From Lineus longissimus (Eukaryota; Nemertea; Pilidiophora; Heteronemertea; Lineidae): a stretch of 64,000 bases of DNA. Positions within the stretch are counted from its first letter, which is position 1. Every line of letters begins with the position of its first letter. The position numbers were made by a program, and so were the translations under genes. The notes beneath the pieces are model-generated. The model saw only the letters and a list, made by a program, of their open reading frames with translations. It did no database searches and was not told the origin of the DNA. The DNA lies in NCBI RefSeq assembly GCF_910592395.1, contig NC_088325.1:8498109-8562108 (forward strand), in the 5' to 3' direction. Below are positions 34,814 to 48,114 of the stretch, piece after piece.

Positions 34814-37386
34814 AATGTCTCGAATTTTTGTAATTTGTTATTATTGTTCCCCGGGAGGTTATTTTGAATCTATTCATGTCACCCAGTTCGGTATCATTGT
34901 TCTTTGCAGTGGGTAAACATCAAGTATGATGGAAAGTTATACAGTGCGTATCAAAAAAGGTAATCCGAGATCAGAGAGTTGATATGCCAAGGTTACTGAT
35001 TTTGACAACCTTCATTTGGGTTACCATTTGACAGGAGCCCATCACATTCCTATCATCACTTCTGTTACACATTGACCGATTACAGTGTTATTGAAAAATG
35101 ATCCGATCAATTGCACTTTTTCCAAGTCGTGCCCCCCCCCCCCCCGGCCCCCAGCATAAAGAATGAATGTGGCCATTAGACCGTTCTTCCTACTTGTAGA
35201 GCAGTGTGTGCGGGCGACTCTTAACTTCAGTTTTGTCAGTGCTCTACGGCTCCTAAATTTCACGCTATTCCACCTTCCAAAGACACGCCAACCTTTCCAA
35301 ACTTCTCCACCATAATTTAACCCTACTACATCTCAATGTCCTATGTGGTGGAGAAAACTTCAGATTTTATGTTTGCCTTTGGAATATCTATGTAAAAAAG
35401 CAATTAATTGGCTCCTGCGTCATATGTTCGCCAACCTCGCTGTTTGGAAACGCTGAAACACAGATTGGCACATTTTCTGTTTTCCCCTCATGGTTTTTCT
35501 TCTAATTGCCTTTTGTATGGAAACATTTAAATATGGGGGACAATCACAGGAATGATGTTTCACTGGCTTAGACATCCACTTTCGGGAACTTTGATCCTCG
35601 AAAGTTCATATTTTGCTAAAAGAAAAAGTGGAAAGTAAGGTGTATGTAACCCTTGCAAGTTTATTGTTGGTCAAATAAAAAAGAAAACCTGTTTTCATTG
35701 AGGGACGAATGTATTTTTAGCTCAAAAGAAACATTTCTATAGACACACATTAAAGGATTACCTGACATCAGAAGGTTGTGGTAATTCAGTGTTGTTCGTA
35801 TAAGTCTTATTATGTTGAATGATCCAAAAAAGAAATTAGTAGTTTGGTGTGATAATCCGATGTGGTATATTGCGAGATAATCACCGACAAATAAGGGTCT
35901 TTGACAGTAATGGCTAAATGATAGTGTGATTGACAGCTATTTTGCCGTTTTGTTGCCTAATGCACCAACCGAGCAGCAAATATCATGAACCATTTATTGA
36001 TACTGCGGTTATATTTACATATGTATAAAAAGGTGATGGCATCCGGTGGTTTTAAGATTTTGTCTGTTCAGAGGCTGCAGTAATGACAGACTGACTTTTT
36101 ACTGTTACTGTCGACGCACCAGACTATCTCCGCTTTTACCTGCGAAAGTGAGGCGCGGAAAAAAAGTGTACAATACACTGATGCGAGGAATCGCTCTGAT
36201 ACGAACTTGGCTAAACTCGATTCACACTGATAGCGACCGTCAACGGTGTCATATGGACGCACGCATACCATGCATTGTAGATCGGGTAAAATCCTAAAAT
36301 AATTTTTTTTTATAACAGACTTAATGAGGTTAATGTTTATTTCTTAATGCTTATTTGATATCATCAAAGGCCAACGCGTTAAATAAACGCATCGATTGTC
36401 ATCAACATAATTATGATAGGGGAAGAGCCTGCCCGGGAAGGACACTCAATAAATGAATTGCCTCTGGTTCGCATAGATGACTTTTTACAAAAGATAGGCA
36501 ACGGCATATCTTATTCGCCTCCTAAGTTTTATTGTAGAACTGACAACTATCATAAATATTGAGCACGCTGATCATAATGGTCGGACTTATCGTGCCCCCT
36601 GCAAACCAACATGTAAATAACCGTTTAATAGATTATACTGTCGAAAGGTATCGATAAACTGACGAAAGGTCTCGGAATTCAAGAACTCGAGACTTTACGA
36701 GAGGCATCGCCACTGAGCGTGTAATCCGATTAGGCGTCCCTGTACTTTACGAGTGATTTACGAGAGATTTCGTGACCGATGCAGATTTCGAGAGTTTTCC
36801 GAGAGAAAAACGAGAGTTGGTGTTCGTAGTGTACAAAGTCCAAGTACAAACTATAATATGTACATGAGCTAAGAATGGTGCATATAACAAATCAATGGTG
36901 CCGACCAGCAGTCGAACTACCTACATTTGGAGAAATAAATAATGTTTATATGATAATGTTTGTTTTTTTTCCTCCAAGCAAACCTAAACCACACAAAGTA
37001 GTAACAATGTTATTATAAGACACACAGGAAAGGAAGTATAATGTTCACTTCCTCTCTTTCTGCTGGGTTAGCATCCCTGTATTCGGCAAAGTCACGGATA
37101 GCAAGCGCCCGTTGACGAAGGTCTTCATCAGGCATGTATATATTGTGGAAGGCGCGAGGCATCAGATGAAGTGCATCCCTGGATATATTGAGAGCTTGAG
37201 ATAGGAACGTGATATTATTTGAGACTGAAGAGCCGCTGCCTCCGAGTGCAAGGTTTCCTGACAATTTGATAAGAATGTTTGTATGGTTCATGACCCTGCT
37301 GTAGTGACTGACGAAGCGTTTTTTAGCTCAGCTGACAAAGTCAGCGGAGCTAGTAGAATAGCTGTTCAAATGGTGTCCGTCCTGCA
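34814..37386. other. Intronic DNA, no gene recognised
   Basis: Includes a degenerate relative of the 176-bp MITE at about 35440-35560 and a C-run at 35134-35146. Nothing coding is convincing. Confidence 0.45.
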
Positions 37387-37605
37387 ATCCATCCATCCAT
37401 CCATCCATCCATCCATCCATCCATCCATCCATCCATCCATCCATCCATCCATCCATCCATCCATCCATCCATCCATCCATCCATCCATCCATCCATCCAT
37501 CCATCCATCCATCCATCCATCCATCCATCCATCCATCCATCCATCCATCCATCCATCCATCCATCCATCCATCCATCCATCCATCCATCCATCCATCCAT
37601 CCATC
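37387..37605. repeat. (CCAT)n microsatellite, about 55 units, uninterrupted
   Basis: 219 bp of perfect tetranucleotide repeat. Because 4 and 3 are coprime it is open in several frames (IHPS or MDGW repeats), which are artefacts. Confidence 0.98.
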
Positions 37606-37849
37606 TAGGGGACCGGGAAGGCCTAGCCACTTCGTTGACGGTGCTAAATTAGGAGTTGCCCAAGGTGAACTCAAAAAACGAAAAATCAGCGCGATCCGAC
37701 CTGTATGAAGAGAATGAGGTCACTTCGCGTTTAGATTTCTTTCCCTTTTTACCTCGGTCCACAGAGCAAATATTGTTTTCAAATGTGGCTGAATATTTTT
37801 AAATATTTTTTCATTTTTTACCTTTAATGGAATTAATATAGTTTTCACC

Positions 37850-37999
37850 GCCAGTTGGCGCTGCAGGCACATTGACTGAATTTTGGCGATTTCAAATTTG
37901 GCGGTGGCTCAACTTTTTTGCAAGCAGTGCCGCTGATTGGCCGATCGATAGAAGAGATCCCACCATTTAAAAATGGCGGTAGTCGATGCTTCAATGAAG
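37850..37999 (+). promoter_or_regulatory. Candidate promoter and tiny first coding exon
   Basis: Two TTTGGCG(A/G)-type E2F-like motifs and an inverted CCAAT box (GATTGGCC) are followed by AAAATGGCGG (YY1-like). That contains an ATG (37973) opening nine codons, MAVVDASMK, that end exactly at a GTGAGT donor (38000). No following exon was identified, so this is a suggestion only. Confidence 0.3.
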
Positions 38000-40900
38000 G
38001 TGAGTGAACTTTCTCATGTTCAATCGGTTGATACTCTTTTAATCAACATGACCATGTACCTGAAATTTGTTTAGCTACTGAAAATCTATATCATAATACT
38101 ATAAGGCGGCTCGCTAAAGTGCCATTTGGGGGTCGTGTTTCGTCTCGAAATTTTGCACGTTTGCAGGTGATATGTTATCCTGATGCAACGTCATGTTTAT
38201 TTTCGGAAATTTACTTCAGCGGAGCAGTAATGAGGGATTTTTAATCGGACACGGTCAATTCTCCTTATCACTCACGGAAGCCAAGCCATTGCTGTTCAGT
38301 TATGCAGGGGATTAATGAATCACCTGCACTCCCTGTGGGGTGACTAACACTACCTGTTGAACGGCTGGCTGTAGGGGGATGATTGGAACAGCCTGTACAC
38401 GTGTTGACCTGCTGAACCAAGGTTAATGTTATTTTCAATCCACGATTGTAGGTCACCTGATCTTCGAGATTTCGCGGGAAAGAAATTGTAAACAAACGCA
38501 TGTGTGCAGTTCAAATGTAAACAAAAATGTATTTTGATACTTTTGGTTGCTGGACTTGGGTTTTCCCGCAGTAAGGAGCTGGGGTCCAAATTGATGGTCT
38601 ATCGTATATTGGTACTGTATTAGCCAGAGCTAGCCCTTGATTATGAAGGGATTTTCAAATTAAGGTTACAATGGTATGTTTATGTGCTCACCACAGCTTT
38701 CAAAACTTGATGTATCTGAAGAGGCACTCTGAACTTGGCATGGCCTTATCAAGGACCTGCTCACGGTGCTGAACTTCTAGCTTGCCTGTCGACTAAGTGC
38801 CTTGCCCGAGATCATGCTACATGTAGGAGGAGCACGCATTTTAAAGTTTTAGTAGTGATAGTGCAATTGGTCCGAGCCATTTGGAGGCCGACATGTGAAG
38901 GCCTATCTGGGTTCTCCTTCATCTCCGTATAAAAAGGGGCATATTGCTGACTAAGGAACGAGGTATATTCACATTGCCTCATCATCTCATTCGGACCAAT
39001 TGATTTACTTTTATATGCACGCATACAGCACGCCACAGGGTCCGAGTCTGTGGACAAATGGTTGGTTTAATTTGTCTCTTCGATATTGCTCCTTTGATAT
39101 TGCATTATATTTTCATTGCAATTCAATCTATTCAAGGTATAGCCCATTTGAACCTGCCTGCGCCACGGGTACAATGCTAGTAGTCTATATAATTCAGATT
39201 TATCAGTAGTTTTTTATAATATTGCGGAAATTTTGTGCAAAAATTAGCGAAAGTTCGTGCTCGTCTCATGTCATTTTAGAGCGAGAAATTTGTTTCCGTC
39301 GATCTCTACCACTGAAAAATCGCTTGCATAGCTTCGAATTTTTGTGAAAATAAGTATCTGAACTTGGTTTCAAATAGTCTAGAGAGTTACCTTTGTGGTG
39401 ATACATATGGTATGTGATAAATATTTGTGGAATTTGTGAAATTCGGTTTTCAAACGTGCCGATGATGCAAGCGATCTCGCGTGAATTTTGCAAGTCCTGA
39501 TATGTCGACCGGGTGTCAAAAATCACTCGCCTTAATTCAATTCAAAGATCGAAAATAATATCTCAACTTAGTTTCAAATAGCCTACGCAATTATCATTTC
39601 GGTGATATATAATGCATGCATGTAATCTATATAATAATACTGGAAGGGGGACGAATAAACTCACACTTGCCGATGTTGTTTTGCCTCGAAATTCGGCATG
39701 GTTGTTTGGAATATACTCTCCTGATGAAACGTATAGTTCAAATCGCTAATCATACATGAAAAGTATTAAAATTTAAAGATTTTATATAGATTTTTCCCCG
39801 TCTCAGTCTTACTCCGACCGCCATGTTTTCGCAGCAAGTGTCAGTAAATTTTTGAAGATCGACCATTTTGCAACTTCTTTTTAAGCCCTCGATTCGACTA
39901 TACGATTCGACATGCATTTTTAAACTTGCTTCCTCGGCACCATTTGTCAAAGTCAGCGGCCAATTTATTCTTGCATTTGTCAGGAAAACGCAAGAACTCA
40001 CTTGCTAAAGCACTCATTTGCGATTTCGCTGGAAGTTTCTCTACGCGTTGCTAATGACGTCATCACAGAGAGAATCACACCCTTCGTGCGAATTTGCGAG
40101 ATTGTCCAAGTTGAATTTGTCGACTGCATGTTGAGCAAGGCGAGTGCAATTTTGTCGTTCTAAAAAGGAAATTTCCCACAAATAATGACTGCATGCCGGA
40201 ATATCTGATCGACCCACCGCCGCGCCGACAAGTTCCTATCATAATCATATTCATAGGCCTAGCCGAGGGTGGTGGTAGCCGGCTGGGTCCTATCATGCAA
40301 AAGACAAAAGTCAATAAACTTAGAAATAAATGCGTGTCCGGCAACGCCCCCACACCTGGCCTTTTGGGTGACTCCAGAAACTACCGGGCCGATTTCTTCA
40401 AAGTTTGGTTTTTATATTTCAGTAACCATGGTCACGATATAGGGGCCATTTTGCGTACTCCAATACATTAATTTGCTGTACATTACTTTGTATCACCTAT
40501 GCGTACACGGGGGGGGGGGGGGGGGGTATCTAACAAATTGGAAAAATGTGTGTACATACTGAACGGATGACAAACAAAACACGGTCAGTGGCACAACCTG
40601 TGATAATATAGGCCTGCCTTTCAACTCTAGCTACCACCCGAATTATGCCCACTACACGGGTTATGCTAGTAATTGATTAATCTGCCTAAAACGCGCAATT
40701 AAAACGGCGAAAGATCTTGATAAACACTCTGGTGGCGGTCGCACTAAATAACGACCGGTAGGGCCCGGAGTCTGGCGGAGAAAAAAAGGTAGCGCCCGGA
40801 GGTTGAAACGGGATTTTTATGCATTTTTAACTGTATATATATATTTTGTTTAGATGTATTTCTAACAGTTCTGTAACTTTGATGACCAAGCTTGCACCCA

Positions 40901-41712
40901 AAGTTGGTAAAATTGATGCTTGTTTATGGACTGCGCTAGCGACCGGAGAATTCGCCGTCGGCCATTTTGGCTACGGTCCCTGAGTTGTTGTGGTTGGCAA
41001 TTTTGCAACAAATCTCACCATTTACGTTTGTTTTCTCCCTGTCTGGTCATTGGCCGTGACAACAATTATTTTGAAAGTCACATTATGACATCGTAGTATG
41101 AATTCCACTGCAGTTTCCTTACGCAGCAATGCTCATGTTTTTGGTTTGCAATCCTGTACTGTCTGTACACTGCGCTGTGCATGGCTGTATTGTAGTACTG
41201 CTGTAAAAAAGACAAAAACGATAGCCTAGCCCTATAGGACAGCAGGCTTAGAGTAACTCAACAGGCCCTCATGATTCATTTGATGGACACCTTATTTGAT
41301 AGTACCTCATCATTAAGTCCACTAGATCCTGTTCTGTCACATGTCGTAGACGATAGACAATTTTCAAAATATAGTACACCACTCGCTCATCTTTAAGCCC
41401 AGCTCTCGGCTCACATCATGTGGGCACGGTTGGCTGTTGAGTGTTATGGTTCAGTCTGTGAGACTAATTTAAAGAGGTTACACTTTTATTTTGGATTGGA
41501 AAACAGCCCACAGGACTGCTTTTCACTGAGTAATAAGTGTGCCCTTCGAAGGTTAAGTCTCTTTCTGGATTTGCTTCCATAGATGCCTTGTTCAGGATAT
41601 CATCTGACCGATGCCTGATCAAGCACAGACTGTATCCGGTGGTGTACATTTCCCCGTCTATGTCACCCTTTTTTATTCAGTCAGTGTTAATTTCTCTTCT
41701 CTTTTTTTACAG
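38000..41712. other. Intronic DNA, no gene recognised
   Basis: Holds a pair of diverged repeats with CAACTTAGTTTCAAATAG / GAACTTGGTTTCAAATAG (about 39361 and 39562) and a G-run at 40510-40526. No supported exon. Confidence 0.4.
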
Positions 41713-41793
41713 ATTAACTGTTGTTGGTTATTGCAAGAGGAGTCGTTGGCACATTTCAAGTCCAGGGAAGTACTTGCTCTTCCAACATTCAGA
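41713..41793 (+). pseudogene. Decayed duplicate of a signal-peptide-type exon
   Basis: Bounded by a strong acceptor (CTTTTTTTACAG) and donor (AGA-GTAAGG). One frame reads LVIARGVVGTFQVQG, resembling LLVREVVATTQVQG of the exon at 28563. A TAA directly after the acceptor closes that frame upstream and no ATG is present, so it is probably a relic; the other frames show nothing familiar. Confidence 0.35.
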
Positions 41794-41842
41794 GTAAGGT
41801 GTGCTTACTCGTTTTACTGCTTTCCATTCCCGGAGAGCGTTA

Positions 41843-41922
41843 TCAAATATCTGCCGCAATGCAACAAATATCTGCCGCAAGGCGCTTCAAATATCTGCCG
41901 AAAGGCATCAAATATCTGCCGC
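41843..41922 (+). repeat. Short array of four AAATATCTGCCG motifs
   Basis: CAAATATCTGCCG occurs four times in 80 bp with variable 6-11-bp spacers. Confidence 0.85.
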
Positions 41923-42820
41923 CCCAATAAAGTTCATTTTGTTAACCAACTCTTTATCTTCTTTTCTTCACATACAAAAAAGACCGTCCCAAACATTTGG
42001 CTGCATCCACTTCATCAATGTCCAGACAACAGTCGGTTCATTTGACCATTGTAAAGCACCAGGCCCACCTCACAAAATACACTGTAATAATTATGTACCT
42101 TGTGTCCATGTGCATGTTATTAGTTCCACCTACGCTGCATGAAGACAATGACTCCACTCTTTGACGTCACCACACAACTCCTTGACGTCATCACACACCC
42201 CACTTCTGCAATGGCAATAGAAATGACTTTACGTCATAATAGCAGGGTGGTGTCAACTCAGTACTTCGGCATGCACTGATATAGCAAGAAGGTCTTTCGC
42301 ACCAGCACTTCTGTGTGCTAGACGTTATAGCTTCACGTTGCCTCATAATAACGGTACCGACACACACTTGGCCCTTGCCTTCACCTATCCATTTCAGCTG
42401 AGCGCCAGACCCTTGGGCCTCTTGTTTAAAGTAATGTCTATAGTTTTTAAAATAACGTCTAAAGTTTTCCACCAGGAGGACAATCCTGTGACCTGTGTAC
42501 TTGAGGGAGCTGCTCAGTCTGCGTACGCTTGGGTTCAAACTACGGTCCTTAAATGATGCATGGGTCCTCTCTATCTGTAAGCTATGGAGAGCGGAGTTTA
42601 TATTTCCTGGCTGCCAGACTGTGGAACTTTCCATTAAGCATGCTTGAACACCTTTCAAAAGCAACTCAAAACAAGACTAATTTTAAAAAATGTTTCGACT
42701 GATTTTAAATTGCATGATTGTTTTGAGTACTATTATTTTAATTTGTTTCACCCTGTATTGCACTTTTTTATAAATATTTATACATTGCTTAGAAAATGAT
42801 TTACATTTTTTAGCACTTTG
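41923..42820. other. Intronic DNA, no gene recognised
   Basis: A (TTA)n run at about 42818-42845 precedes the LINE. A CTTTGACGTCA / CTTGACGTCA pair (about 42160, 42182) is the only notable motif. Confidence 0.4.
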
Positions 42821-42845
42821 ATTATTATTATTATTATTATTATTC

Positions 42846-44213
42846 GTTGAAGAGGACGGACGTGTTTCTTCAAAGCTCCCGACTTTTTCTCGTTTTATTC
42901 GTACTATTTGATTTGCTTTCATATATATTTGCTCGTATTTGTTTTTGCGCGCCACCTTTCGTCCCAAATGAAGTTTTAGAAATGCAGCTCAGAGACTTTT
43001 GGACCCTGCAAAGTCTGCGTTATATACCACTCGGTACAAGAAGGAAAGGTCTTGGTCATGTCAAGTCATTTAGACGGTCAACTAGAATTTCGTTGACACC
43101 AGGAAATGATTTGCCCTATCAACTCATGGTGCCGTACGGCACCGACATGTACACCGTATACTTATCCACAGACTCCAATTTGAGGTGTGAGTTATGTAAG
43201 AAAATAGGCCATTCAACGTATCGTTGCAAGTTGAGGCCAAATACTTCAACGCCCAAAGAACCTGAACAAAAAGGCAGAAGTGGACCATCCAAGAAGTCCT
43301 CTGCGCCGACAACTTCTTCTGATGAAACATCAGGGGACAAACCCACTGCGCCCTCCGCAATTGCGCAAGGTAAGGATGTTGCCTCCATTGGGACTCGCCC
43401 TGCCGATGCCCCCTCCAAAAAACCTGCGGATGTCCCCTCCACAAAACCAACATCTCAACCGGAAGTCTTAGCTCCTAATCCAACTGTGCTATCTCGCGTT
43501 CAACTAAAGCCAAGGCGTGAGGTCTCAAATACACCCGCTTCCGTCGTTTCGTCTCGGCCACCTCTCGATGCAGAAAGCACGAAAGGTCAACAAGAGCGTG
43601 TTGTCCCCAACACCCAGCCTACATCCGGTGAGGAAAACTACAAACCCAGCTGGCAGCAACGGCCAACCAGGTCAGGATGTCTCGAAGACTCTGCCCAGTT
43701 CTGCTGCAGAGGGCACGAACTCACTTCTCAGTAACAGCCAACCAGGACTGGATTTCTCAATTACCGACCCCTTTTCCGCTGCGGAAAGCACGAACCCTCT
43801 TGTTGGTAACGCTCAACCGGGACAGGACGGTGCCATGGTTTCCCAGGATTCCGAGGTTCCGGAGTCCTTGTTCGCGATCGCCAGTGATGACGTCGAGATG
43901 ATGGATGAGTCTGATTGTCTCTCAGTAGCCTCGATCGACCTGGACGATGATTTGGAACAACCGCATGTATTTCGCAATCGCCCAATGCGTTGCCCTCCTC
44001 AATAAGTTAAAAAATGTTCGCAAAGTCCATGACAAAGCGAGAGAACTCACATCCGACGTTCCGAAGCTCGCTCGGTTCCTCAACAAATACAGGAAAGCAG
44101 TTAAAAGCTATCTCAGAATGAGGAAAGAAGAATTAAACGTGTCATTAAAAACCTCAACAATCCACCTGATTAGCTCCTCCCTCTTTAACATTCACGTTGA
44201 TAGGTTTTTGTAG
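42846..44213 (+). pseudogene. Tx1-like LINE, ORF1 (zinc-knuckle protein), frameshifted
   Basis: The first frame (42847-43734) encodes a domain ending in CELCKKIGHSTYRCK, a CCHC knuckle typical of non-LTR ORF1 or gag-like proteins, followed by a long Pro/Ser/Thr-rich linker. The protein continues in other frames: 43517-44005 (with a repeated NGQPGQD / NSQPGLD unit, then an acidic stretch) and 43947-44213 (Lys/Arg-rich helices). Two frame breaks near 43640 and 43980 show decay. It lies directly upstream of the LINE ORF2 on the same strand, so it is its RNA-binding partner. Confidence 0.65.
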
Positions 44214-44229
44214 ATTCTCGCTGTGCTTA

Positions 44230-47200
44230 ATGGCATTTTCGTTTCTGTTATACAATGTGAATGGTTGCGGTGAGCAAAACAAAAGAGATGAAGTGATTCA
44301 ATTTCTGAAAAGTACCGAGGCGCACGTGCTTTTACTGTCGGAAACTCACGCTACTACCTTGGATGAAGACAGATGGAGACTTCTTTGGGGGGGGGGTCAG
44401 TGTTTTTTCTCCCATGGCACAGCTGCTTCTGGTGGTCAGGCACTCCTATTCTCCCCAAGGGTAAATCCAAAGAATATATCTTCCAATGTTATACTTAATA
44501 GGAGGTGTGTTCATTTTGCGTTCCAATTAGAGGAGGTAAATGTACATTTAGTCAACGTTCATGCCCCTACTCAAGGAGGGGACCGCCTTCAATTTATTAG
44601 GACGCTTGACGTCTTCCTCTCCACCTTAGATAAAAATGACTTGATCCTGCTGGGTGGAGACTATAATTCAACCATAAACCCTATACTGGATAGAAAGAGT
44701 AAAAAGGAGACGCATCTACCGTCTAGTGTCGCTCTTCGAGCCCTTCTCGTCAATTAAACATGACCTAATTGATGTCTGGCGCGATCATCATTCCAATTTA
44801 GTTCAGTATACTTGGAAAAGGAGTGAAGACACAAGTTCTTCGGCAGCAAGGCTTGACAGATTCTACATCAACAAACCTTTTCTTCCTTTCGCCCGTCATT
44901 CGTCCATACTGCCGTCGTTTAGGTCTGATCACAATCCAGTCAAATTGTCTCTGCAGCTTGGCGCTGAATCTAAATCTTCAAGTCATTGGTGTCTTAATCA
45001 ATCAATTCTTACAGAACGGCAATACACAGATGAAATTTTAATTTCATCTGTGTATTGCCGTTCTGTAAGAATTGATTAAAAGTCGTTTTGGTCTGACTGG
45101 AAGAATAGTCGTGGCGATTGTCAGTCTCTTTCCATGTGGTGGGAAATAGGCAAAAACCATGTAAGGGCAATTACCAAAGATTATTGTTCGTATCGCAGCA
45201 AGTTGATCCGGGACGCTGAATGTAATCTACGACGCTCCATCGACAGGCTAGAAAACCAATCTTCACTTTCGAAAGAGGAGGCTGCATTTTTATCTGAAAA
45301 AAGGCAACAGCTTGAAGAAATAACGTACAGCAAAGTCCGGGGTGCTTGTATTAGGACCAAGTTCGACTTCCTGCATCATCTCAACTCACCCACGAAGTTT
45401 TTCTTTAACTTAGAGCGCAGAAACGGCAGCAAGAGAGTCCTATCATCCTTAGAAAAGGAAAACGGTGAAATGACAACAGACCCTTTGGAAATCAAGGAAA
45501 CTGCCAAAGCCTTTTACCAACGACTATACACAAAATTTCCTACGGATGAAAAAGCCCAGGATGTCCTTCTGAAGGATATGCCTCGTCTCTCAGAGTTATC
45601 CAGGGATACCCTTGATGCAGACCTTGATTTTAACGAATTCACTCAGGCAGTTAAAGAAAGTCCACGGAACAAGACGCCTGGAATAGATGGTCTTCCTTTT
45701 GAGTTCTACAGAACTTTCTGGGACACTTTGGGGAGGGATATGTTCGAGGTGTTCCTCTACTCGGTCGAAAACAATGAACTTCCCAAGTCTTGTACTAGAT
45801 CTGTCATTACTCTCTTACCTAAGTCTTGAAATCTTGGTCTTATCAAAAACTGGCGCCCAGTTTCTTTGTTGTGTACAGATTACAAACTTTTCACCAAAGT
45901 GTTTTCAAAGAGGCTCCGGCAGTCCCTGGATGAAGTAATTCACCCAGATCAGACTTACACGGTCCCAAATCGAACCATATATCACAACCTATCTTTGATT
46001 CGGGATTCTATCAACCTTTCTAAGAACATTCCTTTGGCAATAATCTCACTTGATCAGGAGAAAGCATTCGATCGTGTTGATCACGATTGGCTCTTCAAGA
46101 TTCTCTCGGCCCTAGGGTATGGTGAGAAGTTTATATCTTGCGTCAAACTTATCTATAGGGACCCTGAGTGCCTTGTTAAACTAAACGGGGAGTTTACTTG
46201 CCCTTTCAAATTCGCAAGGGGTATTCGTCAGGGTTGCCCTCTTTCAGGTTCACTCTATGCTATTTGTATAGAGCCTCTTCTTCATTACATTAGGGGAAAC
46301 CCTGGTATCTCCGGTTTTTCGGTCGACGGGAAAAACTTTCAAAAACTTTCTGGTTATGCTGATGACATTGACACTTTCATAGTCAAAAATTCAGAGTTTA
46401 TGATCCTCTCACATTGTCTTGATCTGTATGAGCTCGCCTCGTCTGCAAAGATAAATATGTCAAAAACAAAGGGTCTGTGGTGTGGCGCCTGGAAGGGGAG
46501 AGCGGATACGCCACTCAATCTCGTCTGGACGAGTCATGGGCTCAAGTTCCTCGATATCCATCTTGGAAATAGCGCGTTCTACGAATATCAAAACTGGGAC
46601 GATACCTTAGAATCTGTTAAACGTGCAGTTATTCGCTGGAAGTCCATTTTTCCGTTTCTCTCCCTAAAATGGCGAGTCCTAGTTATTAACTGTTTAGTAG
46701 CCTCGAAGCTGTGGCATAAGTTTCATATTTTGTCGCCTCCCAAGAAACTCGTATCTGCCATTCAAGATGTCATATCAACTCGTTCTGGCATGGCAAGCGT
46801 CACTCGGTCAACCAAGGCATATTATCGCTTCACCCGGATGATGGTGGCCTTGGCTTGGTTGATGTTGCGTCTAAGATCGCGTCGTTTCGCCTTGTCTTCT
46901 GCAAACACATGCTTTTCAGTGAGGCGGACCATCCCGCTTTTGGAATGTGCCGTTACATTTTCCGACAATATCTGGCCTTGAATTATGATATCTAGTGGTT
47001 TTTATGTGTTCTACCGGTGGAGTTTTGGCCTCCGCTCAAAAAACTCAATCAATACATGCGGGAGTGCCTCATTTCTCAATTCCTTCTGACTATACTGAGC
47101 TCTGTTGCTACAAAGCATTATATTCTCTGCGAACCAATCTTTTTCAACCCTAGCATCTTACCGGACAATACTCCAACAAATTCAATATTATATCTTGCTT

Positions 47201-48080
47201 ATATCTCCACTATTTCTGATCTTTTTAATCCAGACAGTTCCCTGAAGGCCGTGGAAGATTTCCATTGCACAAAGAGCACAATGCACTACTCAATGCCATT
47301 CCAGATACCTGGCTTGAAGCCATTCGGCTTCCGGAGACTCCCCCTGTGGACGAACTAAAATGCACGCCCTTAAGCGTCATAGACCCCTTTGATTCAGAAA
47401 ATTCTTTTAACTTTCAGGATTTGTCTACCAGAAACTTCTACAATACTCCATGTAGAATACACTACTTACACAAAAATGTCAATCTTCTGGGTTATAAGTG
47501 GAAAGATATATTACTGTCTGAAAACTACCCATTTTTCTCCGCTTTTTATACTCAACCTTTACCAAAGGAGCACGGTGACGTGCAGTGGCGTATCTCACAT
47601 GGTGCGATAGCAAACCAAGTTTTCCGTTATAATGCTGGTTTTGCCCGGACCCCTGGATGTTTATTTTGCCATACTCATGACGATTTAAAGCATACTTTCT
47701 CAGACTGCCCGTCCATTAATACTCTCAGCGCACTTGTACTTCGACTGACCAGTGGTCTTGACCAAGGCTATGTTTTCACTCAAGCTGATTACATATTTCT
47801 CATTGCACCCACTTCGACTGTTAGAAAGCACCTCAATCTGAAATTTGTGCTGTCCAAGGCGGCAACCTATAAAGCCATTTCGAACAAAAGCTTTGGCACT
47901 GGCCCAACAGACTCTCACAAACTGTTCAAATCATATCTCAAGAACATCATAAGGACTGATTTCGATTTCTATCGTCACACAAACAATCCAAACAAGTTTT
48001 TGGTCTTCTGGTGTCATACTAATGTATTTTGTGACATTGATGACAATGACGATCTTGTCTTCTCTGTCGATATCGTTTAG
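44230..48080 (+). pseudogene. Tx1-like LINE, ORF2 (endonuclease plus reverse transcriptase), broken
   Basis: The APE-type endonuclease begins FLLYNVNGC, with LLLSETHA, NVHAPT and GGDYN motifs; the terminal FRSDHNPV follows in a second frame (44726-45079). The RT has NKTPGIDGLPFEFY (45134 frame), then IISLDQEKAFDRVDHDW and RGIRQGCPLS with the catalytic GYADDI (45866 frame). The C-terminus (47265-48080) has a CLFC..H..C knuckle. Breaks lie near 44740, 45000-45077 (perfect hairpin), 45830 and 46980. Order and motifs fit the L1/Tx1 group. The copy is dead, yet all domains remain readable, so decay is moderate. Confidence 0.85.
45000..45077. repeat. Perfect 38-bp inverted repeat with 2-bp loop inside LINE ORF2
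   Basis: Left arm 45000-45037 and right arm 45040-45077 are exact reverse complements (AATCAATTCTTACAGAACGG.. and its mirror) around TT. It looks like a foldback duplication of local LINE sequence and introduces a stop. Confidence 0.95.
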
Positions 48081-48114
48081 TCTGCCAATTATCTCTGCCA
48101 ATTATCTCTTTTTG

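Noticed and set aside
37013-37291. Minus-strand 92-codon open frame as a host exon
   Set aside because: No family resemblance and no convincing splice sites on both sides.
37283-37708. Long open frames on both strands with IHPS or MDGW repeats
   Set aside because: They are translations of the (CCAT)n microsatellite; open in several frames by arithmetic, with no flanking domain.
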